Under the pieces are notes generated by a model. It worked only from the letters and a program-made list of their open reading frames with translations, made no database searches and had not been told where the DNA came from. Source: Microbacterium lacus (GTDB lineage: Bacteria > Actinomycetota > Actinomycetes > Actinomycetales > Microbacteriaceae). From it: a stretch of DNA of 64,000 bases. The stretch covers positions 1-64,000 of the forward strand of contig NZ_NMUM01000017.1 of NCBI RefSeq assembly GCF_002812805.1, given 5' to 3'. A program made the translations under genes and the position numbers. Numbering within the stretch: the stretch's first letter is position 1; the number at the start of each line of letters is the position of its first letter. Shown one piece after another: positions 17,501 through 25,479 of this stretch.

Positions 17501-18556
17501 GGGGCACACGTCGGTCGCGATGTTGAAGCATCCACGGTTCTGCTCATCCCCGCGATGACGACGATCGAAGACGGAGCTTTTCTCGCCGACGACACGATGG
17601 TCGCGTCATACGAGCTGCGCGGTGGGTGGATCCGTATCGGGCCGGTCAAGATCGGCAAACGCGCATTCCTCGGCAACTCGGGCATGGCGGCCCCGGGACA
17701 CCGTGTGCCGAAGGGTGGGTTGGTCGCCGTGCTGTCGGCGGCGCCTCTCAAGGCCAAACCCGGGACTTCGTGGCTCGGCTCGCCCGCCGTGCGCCTGCGC
17801 CGCGTATCCAGTGACGCCGACGAGAGTCGCACCTATCAGCCGCGCACGGGGCTGCGGGTCGCCCGCGCGCTGTGGGAGTTGTGCCGCATCGTGCCCGTCA
17901 TCGTGACCTGCGCGATCGGCCTCGGTGTGCTGTTCGTCCTCGCCCTGCTGGTGCAGACGTGTGGGGCGATCGTCGCCGTGCTGCTGTCGGGTGTCGTTCT
18001 GCTCGTTGCGGGGGCGGCAGCCGCGGGTGTTTCGACGCTCGCGAAGTGGGCGCTCGTGGGCGTCATCCACGCGGGCGAGAAACCCCTGTGGTCGAGTTTC
18101 GTGTGGCGCACCGAGGTGTCCGACACCTTCGTCGAGATGGTCGCAGCGCCGTGGTTCGCCCGCGCCGCGACGGGTACTCCCGCGCTCGCCGTGTGGTTGC
18201 GTTCGCTCGGCGTGAAGATCGGCCGCGGCGTCTGGTGCGAAAGCTACTGGTTGCCCGAGCCCGACCTCGTCACACTGGGCGATGCATCCACGGTCAACCG
18301 GGGTTGCGTTGTGCAGACGCACCTATTCCATGATCGGATCATGAGCATGGATGTCGTCACGATCGAACCCGGCGGAACGCTCGGCCCGCACAGCGTGATC
18401 CTGCCCGCCGCCTCGATCGGCGCGCACGCGACTGTCGGGCCGGCTTCGCTCGTGATGCGCGGCGAGACGGTTCCGATCGGCAGCCGCTGGAGTGGCAACC
18501 CGATCGGTCCCTGGCGAGCGGTCAAGGTTCGCTCGTACCAGACGAGCTCGCACTGA
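14597..18556 (+). CDS. Pls/PosA-type single-module NRPS (poly-amino-acid synthetase-like)
   Basis: This 1319-residue membrane NRPS begins with an adenylation domain at about 25-515 (core A3 FTSGSTGTPKG near 180, A5 NTYGPTE near 317, A8 YRSGDLVRYDP near 400, A10 RTSGKVDKAALPW near 500). A carrier domain has phosphopantetheine Ser about 559 in DLGGGSLAA. Transmembrane pairs at about 615-690, 850-920 and 1095-1160 alternate with three left-handed beta-helix (hexapeptide) modules. This is the TIGR02353-type layout of the Streptomyces epsilon-poly-lysine synthetase Pls, which is of the same size class (about 130 kDa). My reading of the specificity pocket is D-A-E-S-I-G-T-V-V-K, close to the lysine code. 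GTG start, 1 nt after the preceding stop; coupled to an M1 peptidase downstream. No condensation or thioesterase domain of the ordinary type is present. Confidence 0.88.
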   Translation: MTDPAAPVSAPESRQPELDRRAHAPAERTLLDILRATTARYPEASAIDDGSGALSYRELMARVGRTAARLHEAGVRRGDRVGVRMPSGTKELYISILGVIAAGASYVPVDADDPEERAVLVFGEAAVRGVVEGTGEFRPTIADAAPEPSALFAGDVPHPSTHAVVAVPPPTEDDDAWVIFTSGSTGTPKGVAVSHRSAAAFVDAEAALFLQDDPLGPGDRVLAGLSVAFDASCEEMWLAWRHGACLVPAPRALVRSGEDLAPWLVRQQITVVSTVPTLAALWPAESIENVRLLIFGGEACPPELAARLTEEGREVWNTYGPTEATVVACAALMDGAPPVRIGLPLDGWALAVVNAEGAAVDEGEVGELIIGGVGLARYLDPAKDAEKYAPMPSLGWDRAYRSGDLVRYDPAGLVFQGRADDQVKIGGRRIELGEVEAALQALPHVGGAAVAVRRTDAGVDILVGYLVVDEGFDRQAARAELAATLPAPMVPLLAVVDDLPVRTSGKVDKAALPWPLVGMPTEESTLTGVEAWLAEQWRAVLGVSVPDADADFFDLGGGSLAAAQLVSKIRVRSPEFAVADIYDLPRLGAMAKALGPLGEEAVGTYREPAPTPRSTQILQTIMGVPLFILSGVRWLIYLVTAGALLRLVPGFEALPTVDWWVLVPALLVFATPFGRMAISAAAARVLLAGVRPGDHPRGGHVHIRLWLAEQIADQVDAVGLAGAPWISYYARALGAKIGRDVDMHTLPPVTGMLQIGDGASIEPEVDLTGYWIDGDVVRIGEVRIGAEATIGARSTLAPGTRIGRRAEIAPGSAVFGRVRADQRWAGSPAERVGGAAEDWPRERPPAPTRWLWAYAASSALLALLPLLAFALGALVLAAGMRGADSLGMAALAAFAWLVPAVLVTGLVFAASVVILVRLLQRGLLEGTFPVRSAMGWRAWTIERLLDSSRTILFPLYSSLFTPVWLRMLGAHVGRDVEASTVLLIPAMTTIEDGAFLADDTMVASYELRGGWIRIGPVKIGKRAFLGNSGMAAPGHRVPKGGLVAVLSAAPLKAKPGTSWLGSPAVRLRRVSSDADESRTYQPRTGLRVARALWELCRIVPVIVTCAIGLGVLFVLALLVQTCGAIVAVLLSGVVLLVAGAAAAGVSTLAKWALVGVIHAGEKPLWSSFVWRTEVSDTFVEMVAAPWFARAATGTPALAVWLRSLGVKIGRGVWCESYWLPEPDLVTLGDASTVNRGCVVQTHLFHDRIMSMDVVTIEPGGTLGPHSVILPAASIGAHATVGPASLVMRGETVPIGSRWSGNPIGPWRAVKVRSYQTSSH

Positions 18557-18566
18557 TGAGCGCCCG

Positions 18567-19883
18567 ATGACCGGCGCCCAATTGCCGGCGCCCGACGCCT
18601 ATGCGCCGCAGAGCGGGGACCTGTCGTACGACGTGGAGTCGTACGACATCGCGATCACGTACAAGCCGTCCACCAACCGACTCGTGGGGCGGGTTGTCCT
18701 GAATGCGGTGGCCCGGCGTCCCATCCGCTCGTTCACGGTCGACCTCGTGGGGCTGCAGGCCTCGAAGGTGCGCGTCGACGGCGACCGCCGGACGGCATAC
18801 CGCCAGGGCCCGCGGATGATCCGCGTCACCCCCAGCACTCCGATCGCGCTCGACGAGCGGTTCTCGGTCGAGTTCGCCTACGCCGGGGCGCCGACGCCGC
18901 GCCGGTCGCGGTGGGGCACGATCGGATGGGAAGAGCTGGAGGATGGCGCCCTCGTCGCGGCGCAGCCGACGGGCGCGCCGACGTGGTTTCCCTGCAACGA
19001 CAGGCCCGACGACAAGGCGACCTATCGAATCGCTGTCACCACGGATGCCGCTTACAGCGTGGTCGCGACGGGCGAGCGGGTCTCGTTCGGGCGTGCGGGT
19101 GGCGCCGCGACCTGGGTGTTCGAGCAGCCCGCGCCGACCCCGACCTACCTGGTCGCGGTGCAGATCGGCCACTATGTCGAGACGATCGTCGACCTCGATG
19201 GCGTGCCGGGAGCCGTGCATCATCCGCGGGCGCTTTCCGTTCCCGTGCGTACGGCATTCGCGGATCTGCCCGAGATGATGCGGGTCTTCCAGCGCGCGTT
19301 CGGTCCCTATCCCTTCGCACGCTACGACGTCGTCGTGACCGCCGATGCGCTTGAGATCCCGCTCGAGGCGCAGGGAATGGCGACGTTCGGCTCGAACCAC
19401 CTCGAGGGCTCGGAAGAGCGCCTGATCGCGCACGAACTCGCCCATCAGTGGTTCGGCAACAGTGTCGGGCTGGCGCACTGGCGAGACATCTGGTTGAACG
19501 AAGGGTTCGCCTGCTACGCCGAGTGGATCTGGTCCGAGGCATCCGGTGGCCCGTCCGTCGCGGCGTGCGCCGCATTCCACCACGCGATGCTGCAGGCATC
19601 GCCGCAGGACCTGCTGCTGTCCGACCCCGGCCCCGACCTCATGTTCGACGACCGCGTCTACAAGCGTGGTGCGCTGACGCTCCACGCCCTTCGCCTGCGG
19701 GTGGGGGACGTGACGTTCTTCGAGATCCTGCGCCGATGGTGTGCCGACCATCGCCACGGACTCGCCACGACGGAGGATTTCGTGGTGTGCGCGGAGGCGG
19801 TCGCGGATGCACCGCTCGCGGACCTCTTCATGAGTTGGCTGTCGCAGACACGGCTGCCGTCCCTCCGTCCGGTCTCAGACTGA
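18567..19883 (+). CDS. M1-family zinc metallopeptidase (Pld-like candidate)
   Basis: This 438-residue M1 gluzincin has an N-terminal beta-sandwich (about 20-190) followed by the catalytic domain with HELAH at 289-293 and the third ligand Glu 312 in LNEGFACYAEW, the standard 18-residue spacing. The exopeptidase motif GxMEN is replaced by EAQGMA. It is short because the C-terminal HEAT-like domain of PepN-type enzymes is missing. It has no signal peptide. Its ATG overlaps a 4-codon mini-ORF that itself overlaps the synthetase stop. Next to a Pls-like NRPS it may trim or degrade the polymer, as I recall for the M1-type epsilon-poly-lysine-degrading enzyme of Streptomyces albulus. Confidence 0.86.
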   Translation: MTGAQLPAPDAYAPQSGDLSYDVESYDIAITYKPSTNRLVGRVVLNAVARRPIRSFTVDLVGLQASKVRVDGDRRTAYRQGPRMIRVTPSTPIALDERFSVEFAYAGAPTPRRSRWGTIGWEELEDGALVAAQPTGAPTWFPCNDRPDDKATYRIAVTTDAAYSVVATGERVSFGRAGGAATWVFEQPAPTPTYLVAVQIGHYVETIVDLDGVPGAVHHPRALSVPVRTAFADLPEMMRVFQRAFGPYPFARYDVVVTADALEIPLEAQGMATFGSNHLEGSEERLIAHELAHQWFGNSVGLAHWRDIWLNEGFACYAEWIWSEASGGPSVAACAAFHHAMLQASPQDLLLSDPGPDLMFDDRVYKRGALTLHALRLRVGDVTFFEILRRWCADHRHGLATTEDFVVCAEAVADAPLADLFMSWLSQTRLPSLRPVSD

Positions 19884-20471
19884 GGCGACCGCGAGCGAGA
19901 TCACGATGCCCCGCGGTCCGCGCACCCGTAGCAGACGGGGACGGATGCCGGGGGCACCGCGTGCCGTGGTGACACCGCGTGCTGCGCTGTCGCCGGCGAT
20001 GCTTCCGTGGACTCCGTGGAGTGACCGCTCGATGCGGACGCGCCCCGGTTCGACCGACAGGCCGCGGCCGTCGGCCTTCAGCACCGCCTCGACGCGCGTC
20101 CAGCGGCGGAGCGAGGTGCGCTGCCCCGGGGTGATCAGCCCTCGCAGCCCGTCCTCGCTCGTCCCGGTCCCGCGTTCGGCGTCGATTCCGAGCGCGAGGA
20201 CTCGGCAGGCGTCCGCGACGGCGACCACCGCCACGTCGGCCGTGTACGACACGCTCGCCTGGATCGGTGCCCCGCTGACGACCGGACGTCCGTGATCCGA
20301 GGCACCGCAGCGCTCGCATCGGCGGCCCACGATGACCGGACTGCCCGTCGACGCGGTCGCGATGCGCGCGACCAGGGCGTCTGCAACATCTCGGCGGGTC
20401 CCCCCGGGCGGGACCGTCTGCCAGGCCACCCGCACCCCCGCGAGCAGCGTGCTTCCGGGCCGCGCGCTCAC
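19875..20471 (-). CDS. 4'-phosphopantetheinyl transferase
   Basis: This 198-residue Sfp-like enzyme would transfer the phosphopantetheine arm of CoA to a carrier-protein serine. The family signatures are VLALGIDAE (magnesium-binding Asp/Glu, about residue 98) and RVEAVLKADGRGL (the WxxKEA/S region, about 130). The N-terminal region contains an SVSYTADVAVVAV strand. The GTG start overlaps the mutT1 stop as GTGA. The gene converges on the M1 peptidase with a 9-nt overlap, placing it beside the only carrier-domain synthetase in the window, its probable substrate. Confidence 0.82.
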   Translation of the reverse strand: MSARPGSTLLAGVRVAWQTVPPGGTRRDVADALVARIATASTGSPVIVGRRCERCGASDHGRPVVSGAPIQASVSYTADVAVVAVADACRVLALGIDAERGTGTSEDGLRGLITPGQRTSLRRWTRVEAVLKADGRGLSVEPGRVRIERSLHGVHGSIAGDSAARGVTTARGAPGIRPRLLRVRGPRGIVISLAVASV

Positions 20472-21406
20472 TCCTTGGGGGTGTGCGTTTCGATCGCGAC
20501 GATGCCCGATCCGGGATTCGTCGCCGAGAGATGGACGACCGAGAATGCCGCAAAATCCAGCGTCGAGGCGCTGCCGAGGTACGACCCGCGAAGCGTGCCC
20601 GTCGCCAGGGCGATCTCGCTCATGATCTCGGGCAGCACCGGACCGTGGCTGCAGAGGACGGCCGGCTTTCCGGAGCGCACGCGCTTTCCCACGACGGCGC
20701 GGATGTCCGCACGGCCCTGCTCCCACGCGTCCTGTCCGATCAGTTCCGTACGCCGCACGGGCTTTCCCAGAGCGGCGGCGAGGGAGGTGACGGTCGTCAC
20801 ACAGCGCACCGCGTCCGACGAGATCACCCGACGCGCTCCGAATGCCAGGAGTGGTCCAACGATCGCGTGGGCCTGGCGGGTGCCGCGCGCGGTCAGGGGG
20901 CGCAACGCATCCGGTCCGCTCCACGAGTCCCGGCTGACCGCCTTGCCGTGTCGCAGCACGATCAGGGGGAACGTCTGGAGCACACCGTCGTCGACGAACT
21001 TCATGAACGCGTCGAGGATCTCCAGATCCACCGGGTAGCTGAGGTAGGTGCGCGCGCGCTTCGGGGTCACCCATTCGAGGGCGGCCACCTCTTTGTTCGG
21101 CACGAACCGCGAGGCGCGGATCGCGTCATCCGTCGCCTCGGCAGACCAGTAGTGCACGATCTTCTGCCGTTTGTTCGGCATCCGATAGCGCGAAACCCCC
21201 ACCGGGATGCCGAGTGCAACTCGAATGCCGGTCTCTTCGAACACCTCGCGCACCGCCGTTTCGGCGAGCATTTCGCCGGGATCGACCTTGCCCTTGGGGA
21301 GGGTCACATCGGCGTATGCCGTGCGGTGGATCACGAGGATGTGCAGCTTGCCCTCGACCAGCCGCCAGATCACCGCGCCCGCCGCGTAAACGGCGGTGTC
21401 CGTCAT
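20468..21406 (-). CDS. mutT1: Nudix hydrolase-histidine phosphatase fusion (MutT1-like)
   Basis: This is a 312-residue two-domain enzyme. The N-terminal Nudix domain has the box [17 protein letters not shown] and EETGI (about 39-61). The C-terminal histidine phosphatase has [10 protein letters not shown] (about 175) and a second catalytic His in SHGPVLPE (about 268). Mycobacterial MutT1 of this type cleans 8-oxo-(d)GTP and diadenosine polyphosphates. ATG 21406 overlaps the ppk1 stop as ATGA. Gene order ppk1-mutT1 is common in actinobacteria; here a PPTase follows with the same 4-nt overlap. Confidence 0.9.
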   Translation of the reverse strand: MTDTAVYAAGAVIWRLVEGKLHILVIHRTAYADVTLPKGKVDPGEMLAETAVREVFEETGIRVALGIPVGVSRYRMPNKRQKIVHYWSAEATDDAIRASRFVPNKEVAALEWVTPKRARTYLSYPVDLEILDAFMKFVDDGVLQTFPLIVLRHGKAVSRDSWSGPDALRPLTARGTRQAHAIVGPLLAFGARRVISSDAVRCVTTVTSLAAALGKPVRRTELIGQDAWEQGRADIRAVVGKRVRSGKPAVLCSHGPVLPEIMSEIALATGTLRGSYLGSASTLDFAAFSVVHLSATNPGSGIVAIETHTPKE

Positions 21407-23577
21407 CGGACCGCCCGCGCGCGTCGGCGGCGCTGGACGTCGTGCATCGTCTTGTCCTGGATGTCGACGAGCGGGCGCCCTTCGGCGTCGAGGCTGTGAC
21501 GGGTCCACGCTCCCTCGGGGCCGAGCCACCACGAACTCGTGCCGTCGCTCATCGCCAGGTCGAACAGGTCGTCGAGTTCCTTGAGGTGTGCGGGGGCGAC
21601 GACGCGCACGAGCGCCTCGACGCGGCGGTCGAGGTTGCGGTGCATCATGTCGGCGCTGCCGATGTACACCTGGTGGTCGCCGCCCGCCTCGAACGCGAAG
21701 ATACGCGAGTGCTCGAGGTAGCGACCCAGGATGCTCCGCACCGTGATGTTGTCGCTGACCCCCTCGATGCCGGGCTTGAGGGAGCAGATGCCGCGCACCC
21801 AGATCTCGATCTGGACACCCGCCTGGCTTGCCCGGTAGAGCGCGTCGATGATCTGCTCGTCGACCATCGAGTTGACCTTGAAGCGGATCTTGGCGGGCTT
21901 GCCCGCGAGCGCGTTGCGGCGCTCCTTGTCGATCAGCCGCAGCAGCCCCTTGCGCAGGTGGAGGGGAGCGACGAGCAGGCGCTTGAACTTCTTCTCGATC
22001 GCGTAGCCGGAGAGCTCGTTGAACAGGCGCGTCAGGTCGCGACCGACCTGATCGTCGGCGGTGAAGAGCCCGAAGTCTTCGTAGATGCGGCTCGTCTTCG
22101 GGTTGTAGTTGCCGGTGCCGACGTGGCTGTAGCTACGCAGCACGCCGCCCTCTTCGCGGATGACGAGCGCGAGCTTGCAGTGCGTCTTCAGCCCGACCAG
22201 GCCGTAGACGACGTGTACGCCCGCCTTTTCGAGCTTGCGGGCCCAGACGATGTTCGCGGCCTCGTCGAAGCGCGCCTTGATCTCGACCAGCGCGAGCACC
22301 TGTTTGCCGGCCTCGGCGGCGTCGATCAGGGCCTCGACGATGGGGCTGTCACCCGAGGTGCGATAGAGAGTCTGCTTGATCGCGAGCACGTGCGGGTCTT
22401 TCGCCGCCTGCTCGAGGAACGCCTGCACGCTCGTCGCGAACGATTCGTACGGGTGGTGCACCAGCACGTCGCCCTGGCGGATCGCCGAGAAGATATCGGC
22501 CCGCTCGTTGTTGTCGCCGGGCTGGAACGGCAGCGCCGTCGTGGGGACGTGGGGCGAGTAGTGCAGGTCGGGCCGCGCAATGCGCGACAGGTCGAACAGG
22601 CCGCGCAGGTCCAAGGGGCCGTGCAGACGGAACACCTGCTGCTCGGTGATGTCGAGTTCGCGGATCAGCAGACCGAGCGTCACCTCATCCATATCGTCGG
22701 TGATCTCGAGACGGATCGGTGGGCCGAACCGGCGTCGCAGCAGCTCTGCCTCGAGCGCCTGGATGAGGTTCTCGCTCTCGTCCTCTTCGATCGTCATGTC
22801 TTCGTTGCGGGTGAGGCGGAAGGCGTGGTGGTCGAGGACCTCCATACCCGGGAAGAGGTCGATGAGGTTGTTCGAGATCAGGTCTTCGAGGGGCAGGTAG
22901 CGTCCGCGTCCCGGGCCCGCTGCTCCCGGGACCTCGACGAACCGCGGCAGCATCGGCGGGACCTTCAGGCGTGCGAACTCCTGACGGCCGGTGCGGGCGT
23001 TGCGGATGCGCACGGCCAGGTTGAGCGAGAGGCCCGAGATATAGGGGAACGGATGCGCGGGGTCGACGGCGAGGGGCATGAGTACCGGGAAGACCTGCGT
23101 CTGGAAGTACTCGTACAGCGTGACGCGGTCGTCGTCACCGAGGGAGTCCCACGACACAACCTCGATGCCCGCCGCGGCGAGGTCGGGCTGCACGACGGAA
23201 CGCCATGCCTCGGCGTGGCGCAGCTGCAGACGGTAGGCCTCGGCCGAGATGTCTGCCAGGACTTCGGTGGGCGACCGGCCGACGTTCGTCGGGACCGCGA
23301 GTCCCGTGAGGATGCGGCGCTTGAGTCCCGCGACGCGCACCATGAAGAACTCATCGAGGTTGCTGGCGAAGATCGCCAGGAAGTTCGCGCGCTCGAGCAC
23401 GGGCACGAGCGGGTCTTCGGCGAGTTCGAGAACGCGCTGGTTGAAGGCCAGCCAACTCAGTTCGCGGTCGAGGTATCTGTTCTCGGGAAGTTGCGAGTCG
23501 AACGCCTCGACGGCCTCATCAAAATCGTCGTCGTCGGCATCGCCCAGACCAGCATCCAGGATCGAGGATTCAAGCAT
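21403..23577 (-). CDS. ppk1: Polyphosphate kinase 1
   Basis: This 724-residue enzyme reversibly makes polyphosphate from ATP. The N-terminal domain ([19 protein letters not shown], about 38-56) is followed by the head domain and two phospholipase-D-like catalytic halves. The autophosphorylated His is in the [15 protein letters not shown] segment (about residue 474), with the second conserved His in [20 protein letters not shown] (near 640). Length matches the family (about 690-740). A PHO-box-like pair of 11-nt repeats lies 18-39 nt upstream, so phosphate starvation control is likely. It heads a ppk1-mutT1-PPTase operon. Confidence 0.96.
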   Translation of the reverse strand: MLESSILDAGLGDADDDDFDEAVEAFDSQLPENRYLDRELSWLAFNQRVLELAEDPLVPVLERANFLAIFASNLDEFFMVRVAGLKRRILTGLAVPTNVGRSPTEVLADISAEAYRLQLRHAEAWRSVVQPDLAAAGIEVVSWDSLGDDDRVTLYEYFQTQVFPVLMPLAVDPAHPFPYISGLSLNLAVRIRNARTGRQEFARLKVPPMLPRFVEVPGAAGPGRGRYLPLEDLISNNLIDLFPGMEVLDHHAFRLTRNEDMTIEEDESENLIQALEAELLRRRFGPPIRLEITDDMDEVTLGLLIRELDITEQQVFRLHGPLDLRGLFDLSRIARPDLHYSPHVPTTALPFQPGDNNERADIFSAIRQGDVLVHHPYESFATSVQAFLEQAAKDPHVLAIKQTLYRTSGDSPIVEALIDAAEAGKQVLALVEIKARFDEAANIVWARKLEKAGVHVVYGLVGLKTHCKLALVIREEGGVLRSYSHVGTGNYNPKTSRIYEDFGLFTADDQVGRDLTRLFNELSGYAIEKKFKRLLVAPLHLRKGLLRLIDKERRNALAGKPAKIRFKVNSMVDEQIIDALYRASQAGVQIEIWVRGICSLKPGIEGVSDNITVRSILGRYLEHSRIFAFEAGGDHQVYIGSADMMHRNLDRRVEALVRVVAPAHLKELDDLFDLAMSDGTSSWWLGPEGAWTRHSLDAEGRPLVDIQDKTMHDVQRRRRARAVR

Positions 23578-23594
23578 GCTCCATCATTGCAGGG

Positions 23595-23616
23595 CGCAGG
23601 TGTCCAGCGGGTAAAC
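23595..23616 (-). promoter_or_regulatory. Candidate PHO box upstream of ppk1
   Basis: On the minus strand GTTTACCCGCT and GGACACCTGCG are adjacent 11-nt units, matching GTTCACC at 6/7 and 5/7 positions. They cover the -35 position if transcription starts near the ppk1 ATG. Confidence 0.55.
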
Positions 23617-23632
23617 CGGACGGCCCCGGGAG

Positions 23633-24328
23633 TCAGCCTTTGCGGCCGCTGCCGGTGGGAAGCTGATCGTCCTCGTACACGTTGAAGCGGTATCCCACGT
23701 TGCGGACGGTGCCGATGAGTTGTTCGAGATCGCCGAGCTTGGCGCGCAGGCGTCGCACGTGCACGTCGACGGTGCGCGTGCCACCGAAATAGTCGTAGCC
23801 CCACACTTCGCTCAGCAGCTGCTCGCGCGTGAAGACCCGGGAGGGGTGCGTGGCGAAGAAGTGCAAGAGCTGGAACTCCTTGTATGTCAGGTCGAGAGGC
23901 TTTCCGTGGACCTTCGCGGAGTACGAGGACTCGTCGATCGTGATTCCGGATGTCTGGATGCGGGTCGAGACCTGCTCCTGCGTCATCCGTCCCATTGCCA
24001 GGCGAACGCGCGCGTCGACCTCTGCGGGCCCCGCGCTGACGAGGATGACGTCATCGACACCCCAGTCGGTGCTGACGGCGGTCAGACCGCCCTCGGTCAC
24101 GACCAGCATGAGCGGCGCGTCGAGACCCGTCGTATTGAGGATCTTGCAGAGGGACTTGGCACCGACGAGATCGGTTCGGGCGTCGACGAAGATGACGTCG
24201 GCGCTCGGTGCATTCACGAGTTGTGCCGGCTCGGCGGGAATCTGCCGGACGCGGTGGCTCAAGAGTTCCAGGGACGGCAGAACGGGACCGCTGCCGTGTG
24301 CGGAACTCAGGACGAGCAGTTGGGCCAC
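23633..24328 (-). CDS. glnR: GlnR-type atypical response regulator (nitrogen control)
   Basis: This 231-residue OmpR-family regulator has a receiver domain (1-120) with GlnR hallmarks: [20 protein letters not shown] and [20 protein letters not shown] winged-helix DNA-binding domain follows (about 135-222, [20 protein letters not shown] and [15 protein letters not shown]). GlnR receivers are not phosphorylated in the classical way and it has no partner kinase; none is adjacent here. It controls ammonium assimilation genes in actinobacteria. GTG 24328 is chosen behind GAGAGGAAA, giving the family start MAQLLVLSS. Confidence 0.88.
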   Translation of the reverse strand: MAQLLVLSSAHGSGPVLPSLELLSHRVRQIPAEPAQLVNAPSADVIFVDARTDLVGAKSLCKILNTTGLDAPLMLVVTEGGLTAVSTDWGVDDVILVSAGPAEVDARVRLAMGRMTQEQVSTRIQTSGITIDESSYSAKVHGKPLDLTYKEFQLLHFFATHPSRVFTREQLLSEVWGYDYFGGTRTVDVHVRRLRAKLGDLEQLIGTVRNVGYRFNVYEDDQLPTGSGRKG

Positions 24329-24451
24329 GCGTTTCCTCTCGGGCGACGCCCCCAGGGTCGTCGGGGCCCATCTTACGCCGACCTGGGAATACGATGGCCC
24401 GCGGGTCCTCGCAGGCTCGCGCGGACGTCCCCGGTGAGGGAAGATGAAGGC

Positions 24452-24742
24452 ATGTCGGCACCCGAACTCGCTCCCCGCTCGAGCGTCGGAGGTATCGCCG
24501 CGGTCTGGATCGCGGCGCTCCTCGGCGGGATCGCGGTCGCGATCTTCGTGCCGGCCCCGCACCAGGCGCAGTGGTTCGTCCTGGCGCTCGCAGCCAGCCT
24601 GCTGGTCTCTTTCGGCGTGCAGCTGGCCTATGGGCGATCCACGGGGTTCATCCGGCGCGTGGCCGCGAGTGTGCTCGGCGCCCTGCTGGCGCTCGGGGTC
24701 GTCTCGGCCGGAGTCGGCCTCGCGACGATCATTCCTGGCTAG
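24452..24742 (+). CDS. Small three-helix membrane protein, unknown function
   Basis: This 96-residue protein starts [14 protein letters not shown]. Three hydrophobic helices are evident: about 13-33 ([19 protein letters not shown]), 39-60 and 72-95. It has no charged catalytic motif. It is divergent from glnR and begins a run of plus-strand genes (small membrane peptide, nitrobindin-like, ygfZ, FUSC). The family is not recognised beyond a general actinobacterial membrane protein. Confidence 0.7.
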   Translation: MSAPELAPRSSVGGIAAVWIAALLGGIAVAIFVPAPHQAQWFVLALAASLLVSFGVQLAYGRSTGFIRRVAASVLGALLALGVVSAGVGLATIIPG

Positions 24743-24745
24743 AGT
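24740..24745 (+). promoter_or_regulatory. -10 box (TAGAGT) of a leaderless small gene
   Basis: It overlaps the stop of the preceding gene and sits 6 nt before ATG 24752. Confidence 0.5.
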
Positions 24746-24751
24746 GTGAGC

Positions 24752-24865
24752 ATGGACCTCCTCGCTCTCGAGATCTTCTTCGTGGGTCTCCTCGCACTGG
24801 CATCCCTGGCGATCGCGTTCGTTTCGGGCGTGGTGATCGTCAACCTCTATCGCGGCCAGCGCTGA
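24752..24865 (+). CDS. 37-residue single-pass membrane peptide
   Basis: This 38-codon frame begins [20 protein letters not shown] and ends VNLYRGQR, giving one transmembrane helix (about 5-30) and a short basic tail that would face the cytosol. Support for it being real is the leaderless -10 box with 6-nt spacing, its fit between two genes with only 9-11 nt on either side, and the positive-inside tail. No function can be assigned. Confidence 0.6.
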   Translation: MDLLALEIFFVGLLALASLAIAFVSGVVIVNLYRGQR

Positions 24866-24876
24866 GCGGCCCGATC

Positions 24877-25479
24877 GTGATCGATCTGCCGACAGACCTA
24901 CCCGCCGACCTCGTACCGCTCTCGTGGCTGGTCGGGGTGTGGGAGGGGACCGGTGTGATCGACTATGAGGCGGCAGGTCATCGCTACGCGGGCGAGTTCG
25001 CCCATCGTGTGAGTTTCAGCCACGACGGCGGCGATTACCTCAACTACTCCGCGACCGCGTGGATGTCTTCGGGCGACGGCCCCGGGGTGCAGCTGGTCGC
25101 CGAAACGGGGTACTGGCGTCTCGCCCGCCCCCTCGGCGACGCCGATGCCGGTCCCGGTCTGCTTCCTGCTCTCTCGCCTGCGCCGCCGCGAACCGTCGAC
25201 GATGTCGAGGCATTGCGCGTCGCCGAGGGCGGCTTCGAGATCGAGGCCGCGATCGTCCACTCGGACGGTATCTCCGAGCTGTACCTGGGACATGTGACAG
25301 GACCACGGATCGATCTTGCGACGGATGCCGTGGTGCGCCCCTCGGGGGCGAAGCATTACGCCGCCGCGACGCGGTTGTACGGCCTCGTGGACGGCCACCT
25401 GCTCTGGGCGTGGGATATCGCCGCTCTCGGCACCGAACTACGCAGCCACGCGTCCGCACGTCTCGCGAAGGCCGATTGA
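24877..25479 (+). CDS. Nitrobindin-family heme-binding beta-barrel protein
   Basis: This 200-residue protein has the family's N-terminal GxWxGxG motif ([11 protein letters not shown], about 18-28) followed by beta-strand-rich sequence and a C-terminal [19 protein letters not shown] strand pair (THAP4/DUF1794 domain, FABP-like fold). Family members bind ferric heme and isomerise peroxynitrite. Start GTG 24877 is chosen because it places the motif at the usual position. The ygfZ gene follows with a 1-nt TGATG overlap, suggesting coupled expression. Confidence 0.85.
   Translation: MIDLPTDLPADLVPLSWLVGVWEGTGVIDYEAAGHRYAGEFAHRVSFSHDGGDYLNYSATAWMSSGDGPGVQLVAETGYWRLARPLGDADAGPGLLPALSPAPPRTVDDVEALRVAEGGFEIEAAIVHSDGISELYLGHVTGPRIDLATDAVVRPSGAKHYAAATRLYGLVDGHLLWAWDIAALGTELRSHASARLAKAD

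Noticed and set aside
14597..18556. Ordinary siderophore NRPS module
   Set aside because: No condensation, epimerisation or thioesterase domain and no siderophore export or uptake genes nearby; membrane and beta-helix modules indicate the Pls-type family.
21214..23685. 823-codon plus-strand frame opposite ppk1
   Set aside because: Complement of a conserved enzyme; long antisense frames are expected at this GC content and no motif is present.
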